Below, one piece after another: positions 1-7,416 of a stretch of DNA of 64,000 bases. The notes beneath the pieces are model-generated. The model was not told the DNA's origin. It did not search any database and worked only from the letters and a program-made list of their open reading frames with translations. Every line of letters begins with the position of its first letter. Positions within the stretch are counted from its first letter, which is position 1. The DNA is from Bacteroidia bacterium (lineage in GTDB: Bacteria > Bacteroidota > Bacteroidia > B-17B0 > Aurantibacillaceae), in contig JAEUTO010000013.1 in the NCBI GenBank assembly GCA_016787785.1, positions 229,664-293,663 of the forward strand. Direction: 5' to 3'. The translations under genes were made by a program, and so were the position numbers.

Positions 1-1
1 C

Positions 2-127
2 ATTGCAAATGCCGATGAGATCGTTGTAATGAACCAGGGCGAGATCATTGAACGGGGTAACCACCAACAACTGCTGGCATTAAATGGCACTTACAAAAAG
101 CTCTGTGATATGCAGAGTTTTAAATAG
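2..127 (+). CDS. C-terminal fragment of an ABC transporter ATP-binding protein (probably MsbA/LmrA-type exporter)
   Basis: Only the last 41 codons are in the window. The frame reads [20 protein letters not shown] and continues to a TAG stop. This is the end of an ABC nucleotide-binding domain: the A-D-x-I-x-V-x-x-x-G-x-I-x-E-x-G stretch after the H-loop, followed by H-x-x-L-L and a final G-x-Y. An ending of this type is usual in fused permease-ATPase exporters of the MsbA group, but simple importer ATPases end similarly, so the exact type is open. The start, Walker motifs and membrane part lie upstream of the window. Confidence 0.7.
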   Translation: MANADEIVVMNQGEIIERGNHQQLLALNGTYKKLCDMQSFK

Positions 128-206
128 GCTATTAACTATTAGCTATCAATAACTATTCATTTTCAATTTATTTATCAAGCCTCAAAAATTTAACTTCAAA
201 AGTTAA

Positions 207-905
207 ATGAGCGGACAGTTATTTATAGTACCCACACCAATTGGTAATTTGGAAGATATTACTTTGCGTGCTATTAATACGCTCAAGAATGCCGATCTTA
301 TTTTGGCAGAAGATACACGTACTTCTTCTTTTTTATTGAAGCATCTACAAATTGAAAAGCCTTTAAAGTCGTATCACCAGCATAACGAACATAAAATATT
401 AGAAGAACTTATTTCATCTTTAAATTCCGGAAAAAATATTGCATTAATTTCTGATGCAGGAACGCCTGGCATTTCTGATCCGGGATTTTTATTGATCCGC
501 GAAGCAATTGCAAACAATTTAACGGTGGTAAGTTTACCCGGCGCAACTGCCTTTGTGCCGGCGCTGGTTAATAGCGGGCTGCCCTGCAACGAATTTAGTT
601 TCTATGGTTTTCTTCCGCAAAAGAAAGGAAGGCAAACACGTTTGAAATTATTAGCGCAAGAAGAAAAAACGTTTATCGTTTACGAATCTCCTTTTCGCCT
701 TTTAAAATTATTAGAAGAATTTAAAACGTATTTAGGTGAAGATAGAAAAGCAAGCGTATCGCGCGAGATCACAAAATTATTTGAAGAAACAAAAAGAGGA
801 ACTATTAGTGAGCTAATTACTTTTTATTCTTCTAAACCTATTAAAGGAGAGATTGTTGTTGTTGTACAAGGAAATAAAAACTTAGATACCGAAACCGATG
901 GGTAA
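207..905 (+). CDS. rsmI: 16S rRNA (cytidine(1402)-2'-O)-methyltransferase RsmI
   Basis: A SAM-dependent enzyme of the tetrapyrrole-methylase fold that methylates the 2'-O of C1402 in the 16S rRNA decoding centre. Family motifs are clear: P-T-P-I-G-N-L at residues 9-15, A-E-D-T-R-T-S at 34-40, I-S-D-A-G-T-P-G-I-S at 81-90 and L-P-G-A-T-A at 110-115. At 232 residues it is shorter than the roughly 280-residue proteobacterial form and lacks most of the C-terminal extension. The next gene (CorA) starts 8 bases before its stop, so the two are probably cotranscribed. The 79-base spacer before it is made of near-repeated CTATTA words. Confidence 0.95.
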   Translation: MSGQLFIVPTPIGNLEDITLRAINTLKNADLILAEDTRTSSFLLKHLQIEKPLKSYHQHNEHKILEELISSLNSGKNIALISDAGTPGISDPGFLLIREAIANNLTVVSLPGATAFVPALVNSGLPCNEFSFYGFLPQKKGRQTRLKLLAQEEKTFIVYESPFRLLKLLEEFKTYLGEDRKASVSREITKLFEETKRGTISELITFYSSKPIKGEIVVVVQGNKNLDTETDG

Positions 906-1965
906 AAAGAAAAAACGGAAAATTACAAAATCCCATGATGTTGGTTTGCCTCCGGGCACAATGATTTACAATGGGGAAGAAAAAGGTAGTCGCATAAAAA
1001 TTACGTTGATCGAGTTTAATGAAGCCGAGTTTTTTGAAGATGATTTTTATGATCTTTCCGATTGTCTTTCGCATGTAAAGGATAATATGGTGAAGTGGAT
1101 AAATGTGGAAGGCGTGCATAATATTGAGTTGATAGAAAAAATTGGCAAATTGTATAACATTCACCCTTTAACGCTGGAGGATATTGTTCATATTGATCAG
1201 CGCCCGAAGTTTGAGGATTATGATCACTACATTCTTTCTATTCTAAAGATGATCATGTATGATAAAGAAGTGCATGCCGAACAACTTTCATTGATACTTT
1301 TGGATAATACAGTTATTTCCTTTCAGGAACCGCATAGTGGGGATGCTTTCGGCATCATTAGAACACGTTTAAGACAGGCTAAGGGACGTGTGCGTAAACT
1401 TGGTGCAGATTATTTATTTTACGCTTTAATGGATGCCGTGGTGGATTGTTATTTTGATGCTATTGAAAAAATAGGTGATAAGGTTGAGCATATCGAAGAA
1501 GAGATCATTAACGAACCTAAACGCGAATCGTTGATAGAGCTTTATAGATTAAAACGTGAAGTAATTTATTTGCGTAAACAGGTTTGGCCATTGCGCGATA
1601 TGCTTAGCAATTTATTGCGATCTGAATCTGAATTTATTACCCCGAGTACGCAACTATTCTTTCGCGATTTACAGGATCATAGCACACGCATTATAGACAC
1701 GGTAGAAACATACAGAGATCTATTAAGCGGTATTATGGATATATACTTAAGTACTAACTCCAACAGGATGAACGAGGTTATGAAAATGCTCACGATCGTG
1801 TCGAGTATTTTTATTCCGGTAACTTTTATTGTTGGAGTGTATGGGATGAATTTCGAATTTATGCCTGAATTAAAATCACCTTACGGATATTGGACGGTTT
1901 GGGGGATAATGTTAACGATAATAATAGGGCAGATAATCTATTTTAAGAAAAAGAAATGGATGTAG
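898..1965 (+). CDS. corA: Magnesium/cobalt transporter CorA
   Basis: Inner-membrane divalent cation channel of the CorA/MIT family, which forms a pentamer. The 355-residue protein has the typical layout: a long acidic cytoplasmic N-terminal domain, a helical stalk (about residues 180-290), and two C-terminal membrane segments separated by the G-M-N selectivity motif at 316-318, followed by the F-M-P-E-L loop. The C-terminus is basic (KKKKWM), as expected for the cytoplasmic end. The ATG overlaps the end of rsmI by 8 bases, which suggests translational coupling. Mg versus Co preference cannot be read from sequence. Confidence 0.95.
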   Translation: MGKKKKRKITKSHDVGLPPGTMIYNGEEKGSRIKITLIEFNEAEFFEDDFYDLSDCLSHVKDNMVKWINVEGVHNIELIEKIGKLYNIHPLTLEDIVHIDQRPKFEDYDHYILSILKMIMYDKEVHAEQLSLILLDNTVISFQEPHSGDAFGIIRTRLRQAKGRVRKLGADYLFYALMDAVVDCYFDAIEKIGDKVEHIEEEIINEPKRESLIELYRLKREVIYLRKQVWPLRDMLSNLLRSESEFITPSTQLFFRDLQDHSTRIIDTVETYRDLLSGIMDIYLSTNSNRMNEVMKMLTIVSSIFIPVTFIVGVYGMNFEFMPELKSPYGYWTVWGIMLTIIIGQIIYFKKKKWM

Positions 1966-1992
1966 AATTTTCTTAGGATCCTACATTCATCA

Positions 1993-2154
1993 TTATGACA
2001 ATTCTACTGCGTTTGGATATTTTGTTTTCCAGTTCTTTAAACTTTCTTTTGTTCTAACCGTAATAACTGTCCTCGCATCTATACGAAGTTTTACTAAGTA
2101 CGTGCTTCCTTTCACCTCTGCCGCTTTTTTGATCTTTGCTTTCATTGTTCTCAT
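1993..2154 (-). CDS. Small basic protein of unknown function (53 aa)
   Basis: An open frame with an ATG start in the otherwise empty stretch between corA and rplT. The product starts MRTMKAKIKKAAEVKGSTYL and ends YPNAVELS. It is lysine-rich, with alternating hydrophobic and charged residues (LVKLRIDARTVITVRT) that suggest a small beta structure followed by a helix with W-K-T-K-Y. Codon choice resembles the neighbouring genes and the frame fills most of the gap, which favours a real gene. I recognise no family. It lies beyond the rplT terminator on the same strand, so it would need its own promoter; I do not see a clear one. Confidence 0.5.
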   Translation of the reverse strand: MRTMKAKIKKAAEVKGSTYLVKLRIDARTVITVRTKESLKNWKTKYPNAVELS

Positions 2155-2296
2155 TTTTTATTGTGGATCGAGTTCTATAATTTATAACGCAAATAAACCT
2201 ATTTTGTTTGGGTATCAACGTTAATTTAAGCTAATATACGAAAAAACTCGACATAGCAGCTATTTGCATAACATATATTATGATTATTCTATTAAA

Positions 2297-2326
2297 TAAA
2301 AACGCCCCAAAACTGGGGCGTTTTTT
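2297..2326 (-). terminator. Intrinsic terminator of the rpmI-rplT operon
   Basis: Perfect 9-base stem AACGCCCCA / TGGGGCGTT with a 4-base loop. On the minus strand it is followed by TTTTTATTT, 24 bases past the rplT stop codon. A T-run on the plus side makes it bidirectional in principle, but no plus-strand gene ends close by. Confidence 0.85.
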
Positions 2327-2349
2327 ACTCAATATATTGTATAATTCCC

Positions 2350-2694
2350 TTATTTTACCTGGTTTATAACCGCTGTAAAAGCTTCAGGGTGGTTCATGGC
2401 AAGATCTGCTAAAACTTTACGGTTTAATTGCAAACCTTTAGCATTTAATTTACCCATGAACTCTGAATAACTCATTCCATGTTCTCTAACTCCTGCATTG
2501 ATACGTTGTATCCACAAACCACGCATAGTACGTTTTTTGTTTTTACGATCGCGGTAAGCATAAGTTAAACCTTTTTCGAGAGTATTTTTGGCTATTGTCC
2601 AAACATTACCTCTAGCACCCCAATAACCTTTGGTTAAATTTAGGATCTTTTTTCTGCGAGCCCTGCTGGCTACGTGATTGACGCTTCTTGGCAT
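2350..2694 (-). CDS. rplT: 50S ribosomal protein L20
   Basis: Binds 23S rRNA early in large-subunit assembly. The 114-residue length is standard. The basic N-terminus ([19 protein letters not shown]) and the segments [10 protein letters not shown] and [10 protein letters not shown] are typical L20. It follows rpmI by 115 bases on the same strand and is followed by a strong terminator. In many bacteria infC is the first gene of this operon; here rpmI is first and its promoter is visible, so infC must be elsewhere. Confidence 0.98.
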   Translation of the reverse strand: MPRSVNHVASRARRKKILNLTKGYWGARGNVWTIAKNTLEKGLTYAYRDRKNKKRTMRGLWIQRINAGVREHGMSYSEFMGKLNAKGLQLNRKVLADLAMNHPEAFTAVINQVK

Positions 2695-2809
2695 TTCTTT
2701 TTGTTTTTGATTTTGAATTTTAGTGCTCTTTTACGAGTCTTTTTTACTAAAATTCGGGTTAAACACTTGTTTAATTAACCGATCTCGATAATCTTTAAAG
2801 AGCTTACGC

Positions 2810-3004
2810 TTAGATATTTAACATGAATTTCACGTTATTCGTATCTGGCTTGCTTACTAAACCACTCTTAGCTAAACCGCGTTTACGGTCTTTTTCTTTT
2901 TTAGTTAAGATATGACGTTTGAAAGCATGCTTTCTTTTAATTTTACCGCTTCCAGTAATGCTAAAACGCTTTTTAGCACTGGAATTAGTTTTCATTTTTG
3001 GCAT
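2810..3004 (-). CDS. rpmI: 50S ribosomal protein L35
   Basis: Small basic ribosomal protein of 64 residues starting [20 protein letters not shown], with the conserved [11 protein letters not shown] block in the middle. It is the first gene of a two-gene L35-L20 operon. An almost ideal Bacteroidota promoter lies 23-53 bases upstream, giving a short leader. The upstream gene, a large exported protein, is unrelated to translation. Confidence 0.97.
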   Translation of the reverse strand: MPKMKTNSSAKKRFSITGSGKIKRKHAFKRHILTKKEKDRKRGLAKSGLVSKPDTNNVKFMLNI

Positions 3005-3026
3005 TTTTTCGTTTTTTTAAGGATGG

Positions 3027-3057
3027 CAAAGATATTGATTTATTCGGTGTTGGCAAA
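3027..3057 (-). promoter_or_regulatory. Promoter of rpmI-rplT (Bacteroidota type)
   Basis: On the minus strand TTTG (3057-3054) is followed by exactly 19 bases and TATCTTTG (3034-3027). This matches the known Bacteroidota sigma-ABfr consensus TTTG-N19-TAnnTTTG. The expected transcription start is about 4-7 bases after the box, leaving roughly 17 bases before the rpmI ATG. Confidence 0.85.
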
Positions 3058-3171
3058 GATTTAATCTATTATTTTGAAAAAAAGGCTCTTTTTGCTGGTA
3101 CTGAAGGGCTAAATAACACTTCTCATTACCAACAAAAAACAAAAATCGGCGCTTTTAACACAATTCCTAAC

Positions 3172-6100
3172 CTACTTTTCTAAAACTGGTAATCTACCAT
3201 ACGTTGATGGTATCTTCAGGTTTTCGGCCTTTTGCTCTATAGTTTCTACCAACGTTTTTAACTCCACAATTGAAGCGTAAATTGGCTTGAACTCTGTTTT
3301 TAACTTTACAAACTTATCTGTCATTGTTTGTGTAGCCCCCAAAGAATTGCTCCAACTTCCGCTAACAATACCTTCCAGAGCTCCTACAAAGCCCGGCAGC
3401 GTCTCAAACTCGCGTTTGGCAAGACTTTCATCTCCATTTAACGCAATCTCTACAGCTTTTTTCTTTGTTTCATAGGTATTGATGTCGGCTAAAAGACTTA
3501 CTGCATTCACATTGCCATTCAGCACCCCTTTCTTAAGATACTTTATCTTTTCGTTTAATAATCCAAAATAATCGGCCGTTCCTAAAACCACTCTTCTAAA
3601 CTCACTTAACTCTTTATTATAGGCCATCAATTTTTGCCTGTCGGGCAAAGGCAATGTTGATTGGTCAAGCGTTGAAATTGTAAAAGCAGTTTTTTCTACC
3701 AAATTTTGAACGGATCCATTATATACTTTATCCAGCTTAACAAAATATTTTCCCGGAACAGCAACAGGGCCTTCATCTGCCGAATAATATGGATTAGATA
3801 CATCGGGTTCATTAAAATTTATTGGCGACGTGATATCATATCTACCATTCCAAACAAAATTCGCGAGACCTTTTTTTGCTGGCAAGTTTATTTTGCGAAC
3901 ATCGTTACCAAGTTCATCGCTTATGGTTGCTAAAACATATGCAGCTTCTTCCGCATCTTCCAAACGCAAACTATCGGCACTTGGATAATAAACGTCCTTA
4001 TTGTTCTTTATCTTTTCTTTCTCGCTTTCCTTACGCTTGTCCTTTATACTTTTAAAATCATCTTTTAAATAATAATAAATGGTTGCGCCCACCTCAGGAT
4101 TTGGTGCTGTAAAAAAAGATTCTCCTTGGAACGATTTTCCTTTATGCCCATACGGCGAAGATTGATGGAACACAACCCCATTCTTAATTGGGAAAATAGC
4201 AGCAGTTTTATTAAGATCTTCTGCTTTAATATTTTGTAACAATGTATAATTATCTAAAACAAATACGCCGCGTCCAAAAGAAGCTAGAATAAGATCATTT
4301 TCTTCTTTGTGAATAGTTATATCTTTTATGCAAACCGCTTCGGGCAAGCCGGAAGTTAACTCTACCCAATTTTTTCCTGCATCTAAACTAAAATAAAAAC
4401 CAAATTCAGTTCCGCAAAAAATAAGATCCGGATTTTTATGATCCTCTGCAACGCTATATACAGAGCCTTTTTCAGGAAGTGTTGTGCTAATGTTAGTCCA
4501 CGTTTTGCCTTTGTCACTACTCTTAATCAAATAAGGTTTAAAATCTCCCTGGCGGTGATTATTAAAAACAGCATACACTACATTTTCGTTATGTTGCGAA
4601 GCCAGTAAATAATTTACCAATGGCTGCATTTTTACATTGCTCACCGAAATTTGCGGAATACCTGCAATGTTATCGATCTTTGTCCAACTGCTGCCTCCAT
4701 CATTTGTAACCTGAATTAAACCGTCATCGGTTCCTGCAAAAATTACATTTTCATTTTTTGGCGATTCGGTTAAAGCAGTAATATTTCCAAAAATAGAGGT
4801 TGATGCATTCTTTGCAACAGCATCCACACTCCACACTTTTCCCATTACCGCCAATTTATTTCTGTCTATTCCTCTCGTAAGATCCGGACTAATTACTTTC
4901 CATGAATTTCCTCTTTCATCGCTTCTAAAAACTTTGTTGGCTGCAAAATAAATTCGCTTGTTATCAAAATTACTGATAATGATAGGTGCATCCCAATTAA
5001 ATCGGTAGGCTGGTTCACCATCTTTCTCAATTGGTTTAATGTCTACTTGCTCGCCTGTTTTTTTATCAAAACGGATCAGTCCACCGTATTGCCATTCGCT
5101 ATAAATAATATTTGGTTCTTTTGGATCTACTCTACTTTGAAAACCATCGCCACCAACCGTAACAAACCAATCTGCATTGGTTATGCCACTTGCACTGATA
5201 GTTCTCGCCGGCCCGCCAAGTGTATTATTATCTTGCGTACCAACATATACGTTGTAAAATGGTTTTGCATTGTCTACACACACCCTGTAAATTTGTGTTA
5301 TGGGTAAATTAGCTTTATAGTCCCAATTAGCTGCATTGTCAAAACTTTCGTAGAGACCGCCATCACAGCCAACAATAAAATGTTCTGTATTTTTTGGGTC
5401 TATCCATATAGCGTGGTTGTCAACATGCTTGTGTTTTTCGCCAATACCTTTAAATGTTTTTCCACCATCGGTCGTCACTTTTGCCCAGGTATCCATCACA
5501 TAAAATTTATTCGGGTTTTTTGGATCGGCAATAATTTCCTGATAGTAATTTCCATCGGTGGCAGTGCCACTTTGTTTTTCCCAACTTGCTCCTCTATCGG
5601 TACTTTTATAGGTGCCTTTATTATCACGACCTTCTATCATCGCGTAAATAATATCCGTATTTGCCGGCGAAACCGCTAATGCTATTCTACCTACATCACC
5701 GGTTGGTAAACCATTGGTTAATTTATCCCAGGTAGCGCCTTCGTCTGTACTTTTGTAGATAGCGCTCTCAGGTCCACCGCTAATGTAGGTCCACTCGTGC
5801 CTACGGCGTTGGTGTGCACATGCATATAAAATATTTGGATGATTGGGATCGATATGAACTTCGTTAAAACCAGTGTTCTCGCTAACATTTAAAACCTGTT
5901 TCCATGTTTTGCCTCCATCTGTTGTTTTATAAATACCACGCTCGCCGCCGCTGTTCCAAACCGGACCATATGCGGCAACGTACACTACGTTAGAGTTTTT
6001 TGGATCGATCGCAAAATTGCCAATGTGCTCTGATTTTTTTAGACCTACATTTTTAAACGATTTACCACCATCTTCACTTTTATAAACACCATCGCCATAA

Positions 6101-6501
6101 CCCACGGCACGCTGATTATTATTTTCGCCGGTACCAACCCAAACAATGTTGGTATTGTTCTTATCAATAGCCAAACAGCCAATTGAATAAACACCTTGCC
6201 CATCAAAAATGGGTTCAAAAGTTACGCCGGCATTTTTAGTTTTAAAAACGCCACCCGCGGCAGCTGCAACATACCATTCGTTTTTATTATGAGGGTTTAC
6301 CGCCAGATCTATTACACGACCGGAAGTAACTGCCGGGCCAATATTTCTAAAAGCTAAGGCAGAATAAGTTTCTGACTTTAAAAAAGGTGCTTTTTCAGGT
6401 TGCTTTTTTTCGTCTTCTTTTTTTGGAGTTTCTTTTTTTTGCGAATACAAAGCAGATGCTCCAAGCAAAGCCGCTAAAAATAATATCTTAGATTTTTTCA
6501 T
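3172..6501 (-). CDS. Exported BNR/sortilin-like beta-propeller protein (glycosyl-hydrolase-like repeats)
   Basis: A 1109-residue protein with a signal peptide (MKKSKILFLAALLGASALYSQ) and then a short K/E/P-rich linker. Residues of about 50-780 contain many BNR / Asp-box motifs (S-x-D-x-G-x-x-W/F, for example YKSEDGGKSF, YKTTDGGKTW, YKSTDRGASW), typical of sialidase-fold and VPS10/sortilin-like propellers. The last 300 residues are a separate alpha/beta region with a charged helical end. No T9SS sorting domain is present, so it is probably periplasmic or reaches the surface by another route. Such proteins are common in Bacteroidota and often called sialidase or VPS10 proteins; I see no proof of enzymatic activity. 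Confidence 0.85.
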   Translation of the reverse strand: MKKSKILFLAALLGASALYSQKKETPKKEDEKKQPEKAPFLKSETYSALAFRNIGPAVTSGRVIDLAVNPHNKNEWYVAAAAGGVFKTKNAGVTFEPIFDGQGVYSIGCLAIDKNNTNIVWVGTGENNNQRAVGYGDGVYKSEDGGKSFKNVGLKKSEHIGNFAIDPKNSNVVYVAAYGPVWNSGGERGIYKTTDGGKTWKQVLNVSENTGFNEVHIDPNHPNILYACAHQRRRHEWTYISGGPESAIYKSTDEGATWDKLTNGLPTGDVGRIALAVSPANTDIIYAMIEGRDNKGTYKSTDRGASWEKQSGTATDGNYYQEIIADPKNPNKFYVMDTWAKVTTDGGKTFKGIGEKHKHVDNHAIWIDPKNTEHFIVGCDGGLYESFDNAANWDYKANLPITQIYRVCVDNAKPFYNVYVGTQDNNTLGGPARTISASGITNADWFVTVGGDGFQSRVDPKEPNIIYSEWQYGGLIRFDKKTGEQVDIKPIEKDGEPAYRFNWDAPIIISNFDNKRIYFAANKVFRSDERGNSWKVISPDLTRGIDRNKLAVMGKVWSVDAVAKNASTSIFGNITALTESPKNENVIFAGTDDGLIQVTNDGGSSWTKIDNIAGIPQISVSNVKMQPLVNYLLASQHNENVVYAVFNNHRQGDFKPYLIKSSDKGKTWTNISTTLPEKGSVYSVAEDHKNPDLIFCGTEFGFYFSLDAGKNWVELTSGLPEAVCIKDITIHKEENDLILASFGRGVFVLDNYTLLQNIKAEDLNKTAAIFPIKNGVVFHQSSPYGHKGKSFQGESFFTAPNPEVGATIYYYLKDDFKSIKDKRKESEKEKIKNNKDVYYPSADSLRLEDAEEAAYVLATISDELGNDVRKINLPAKKGLANFVWNGRYDITSPINFNEPDVSNPYYSADEGPVAVPGKYFVKLDKVYNGSVQNLVEKTAFTISTLDQSTLPLPDRQKLMAYNKELSEFRRVVLGTADYFGLLNEKIKYLKKGVLNGNVNAVSLLADINTYETKKKAVEIALNGDESLAKREFETLPGFVGALEGIVSGSWSNSLGATQTMTDKFVKLKTEFKPIYASIVELKTLVETIEQKAENLKIPSTYGRLPVLEK

Positions 6502-6520
6502 TTTTTAATTTAATAGAAAA

Positions 6521-6551
6521 CAAAGCTAGTATTTTAAGCGTCACAGCCAAA
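6521..6551 (-). promoter_or_regulatory. Promoter of the BNR/sortilin-like gene
   Basis: TTTG (6551-6548), 19-base spacer, TAGCTTTG (6528-6521) on the minus strand; a full match to the Bacteroidota consensus. The start codon follows 19 bases after the box. Confidence 0.85.
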
Positions 6552-6691
6552 TAGGTTAAAACTAATTTTTTGATATAAACTGTTGATTTATAGATAAATA
6601 AATCAGATTCTTACGTTCGTCAAATAGCAAAATTCACGCTAAAAGGGGGATGAATTATTTTATAAAAAATCAAAAAAAACACGTCACCTTA

Positions 6692-6744
6692 AAATTTAGG
6701 CTAGTCTAAATTTTTGTTTAGTACACTAAAATTTATTATTTTTG
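6692..6744 (+). promoter_or_regulatory. Promoter with two inverted-repeat operators for the DtxR/MntR-type regulator
   Basis: Two palindromes surround the promoter elements. The first, TTTAGGCTAGTCTAAA (6695-6710, one mismatched pair, flanked by AAA/TTT), resembles the DtxR/IdeR box core TTAGGTTAGCCTAA. The second, TTTAGTACACTAAA (6717-6730), lies in the 20-base spacer between a TTTG (-33, 6713-6716) and TATTTTTG (-7, 6737-6744). A repressor on either would block RNA polymerase. The link to the regulator encoded just downstream is inferred from position and box likeness. Confidence 0.75.
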
Positions 6745-6747
6745 TGC

Positions 6748-7416
6748 GTGATAATTTCGTTAACAGAGGAAAACTACCTTAAAGCTATTTATACTTTAAG
6801 TCATTTATTTGAAGAGTCGGAAGTTAGTACAAACCAAATTTCCGATCATCTTAATAATAAAGCGGCTACTGTTACCGACATGCTTAAACGTTTGGCAGAA
6901 AAAAAATTAATTCACTACATCCCATACCAGGGCGTTAAGCTTACCGAGAAAGGAAGACAAACTGCCATTAAGGTAATTCGTAAACACCGTTTGTGGGAAG
7001 TTTTTTTGGTTGACAAATTACAGTTCAAGTGGGATGAGGTACACGAAATAGCAGAGCAGTTAGAACACATTAACAGTGACGAATTAATTCAGCGGCTTGA
7101 TAAATTTTTAGGCAAACCAAAGTTCGATCCACACGGTGATCCAATACCGGACGCTAACGGACAGTTGAATGTTGTAAAAGCCATTCCGTTAAACCAACAT
7201 AAAATAAAAGGCCAATTTACTTTTGTTGGTGTTTGCGAGCATTCAAAAACCTTTTTGCAACACCTTACATCAATAGGCTTAAAAATTGGAGATGTTTTAA
7301 AAGTAGAAGAGATAAATGAATTTGATAATTCATTTAAAGTTAAGATCAATAAAAATAACAGTCAGTTCTTTAGCAATAAAGTAGCTTCTAACATTTTAGT
7401 GGAGATAAAAAAATGA
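6748..7416 (+). CDS. DtxR/MntR-family metal-dependent transcriptional regulator
   Basis: A 222-residue protein with the DtxR layout: N-terminal winged helix (SLTEENYLKAIYTLS, then NKAATVTDMLKRLAEKKLIHY), a central dimerisation and metal-binding domain with the E-x-H-E-x-A-E-x-L-E-H pattern (WDEVHEIAEQLEHI) and PHGDPIP, and a C-terminal FeoA/SH3-like domain. I chose the GTG at 6748 because it starts 3 bases after the TATTTTTG box and gives the family's usual N-terminus; a TTG at 6742 in the same frame lies inside the promoter box. The mRNA would then be almost leaderless. It overlaps the NRAMP transporter gene by 4 bases (ATGA), so it probably controls its own operon in response to Mn or Fe. 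Confidence 0.9.
   Translation: MIISLTEENYLKAIYTLSHLFEESEVSTNQISDHLNNKAATVTDMLKRLAEKKLIHYIPYQGVKLTEKGRQTAIKVIRKHRLWEVFLVDKLQFKWDEVHEIAEQLEHINSDELIQRLDKFLGKPKFDPHGDPIPDANGQLNVVKAIPLNQHKIKGQFTFVGVCEHSKTFLQHLTSIGLKIGDVLKVEEINEFDNSFKVKINKNNSQFFSNKVASNILVEIKK

Noticed and set aside
2998..3183. 61-codon plus-strand open frame upstream of rpmI
   Set aside because: It lies over the rpmI promoter and overlaps the end of the BNR-protein gene on the other strand; its composition does not look like a protein.
6742..6747. TTG at 6742 as start of the metal regulator
   Set aside because: It lies inside the TATTTTTG promoter box; the GTG at 6748 gives the expected N-terminus.
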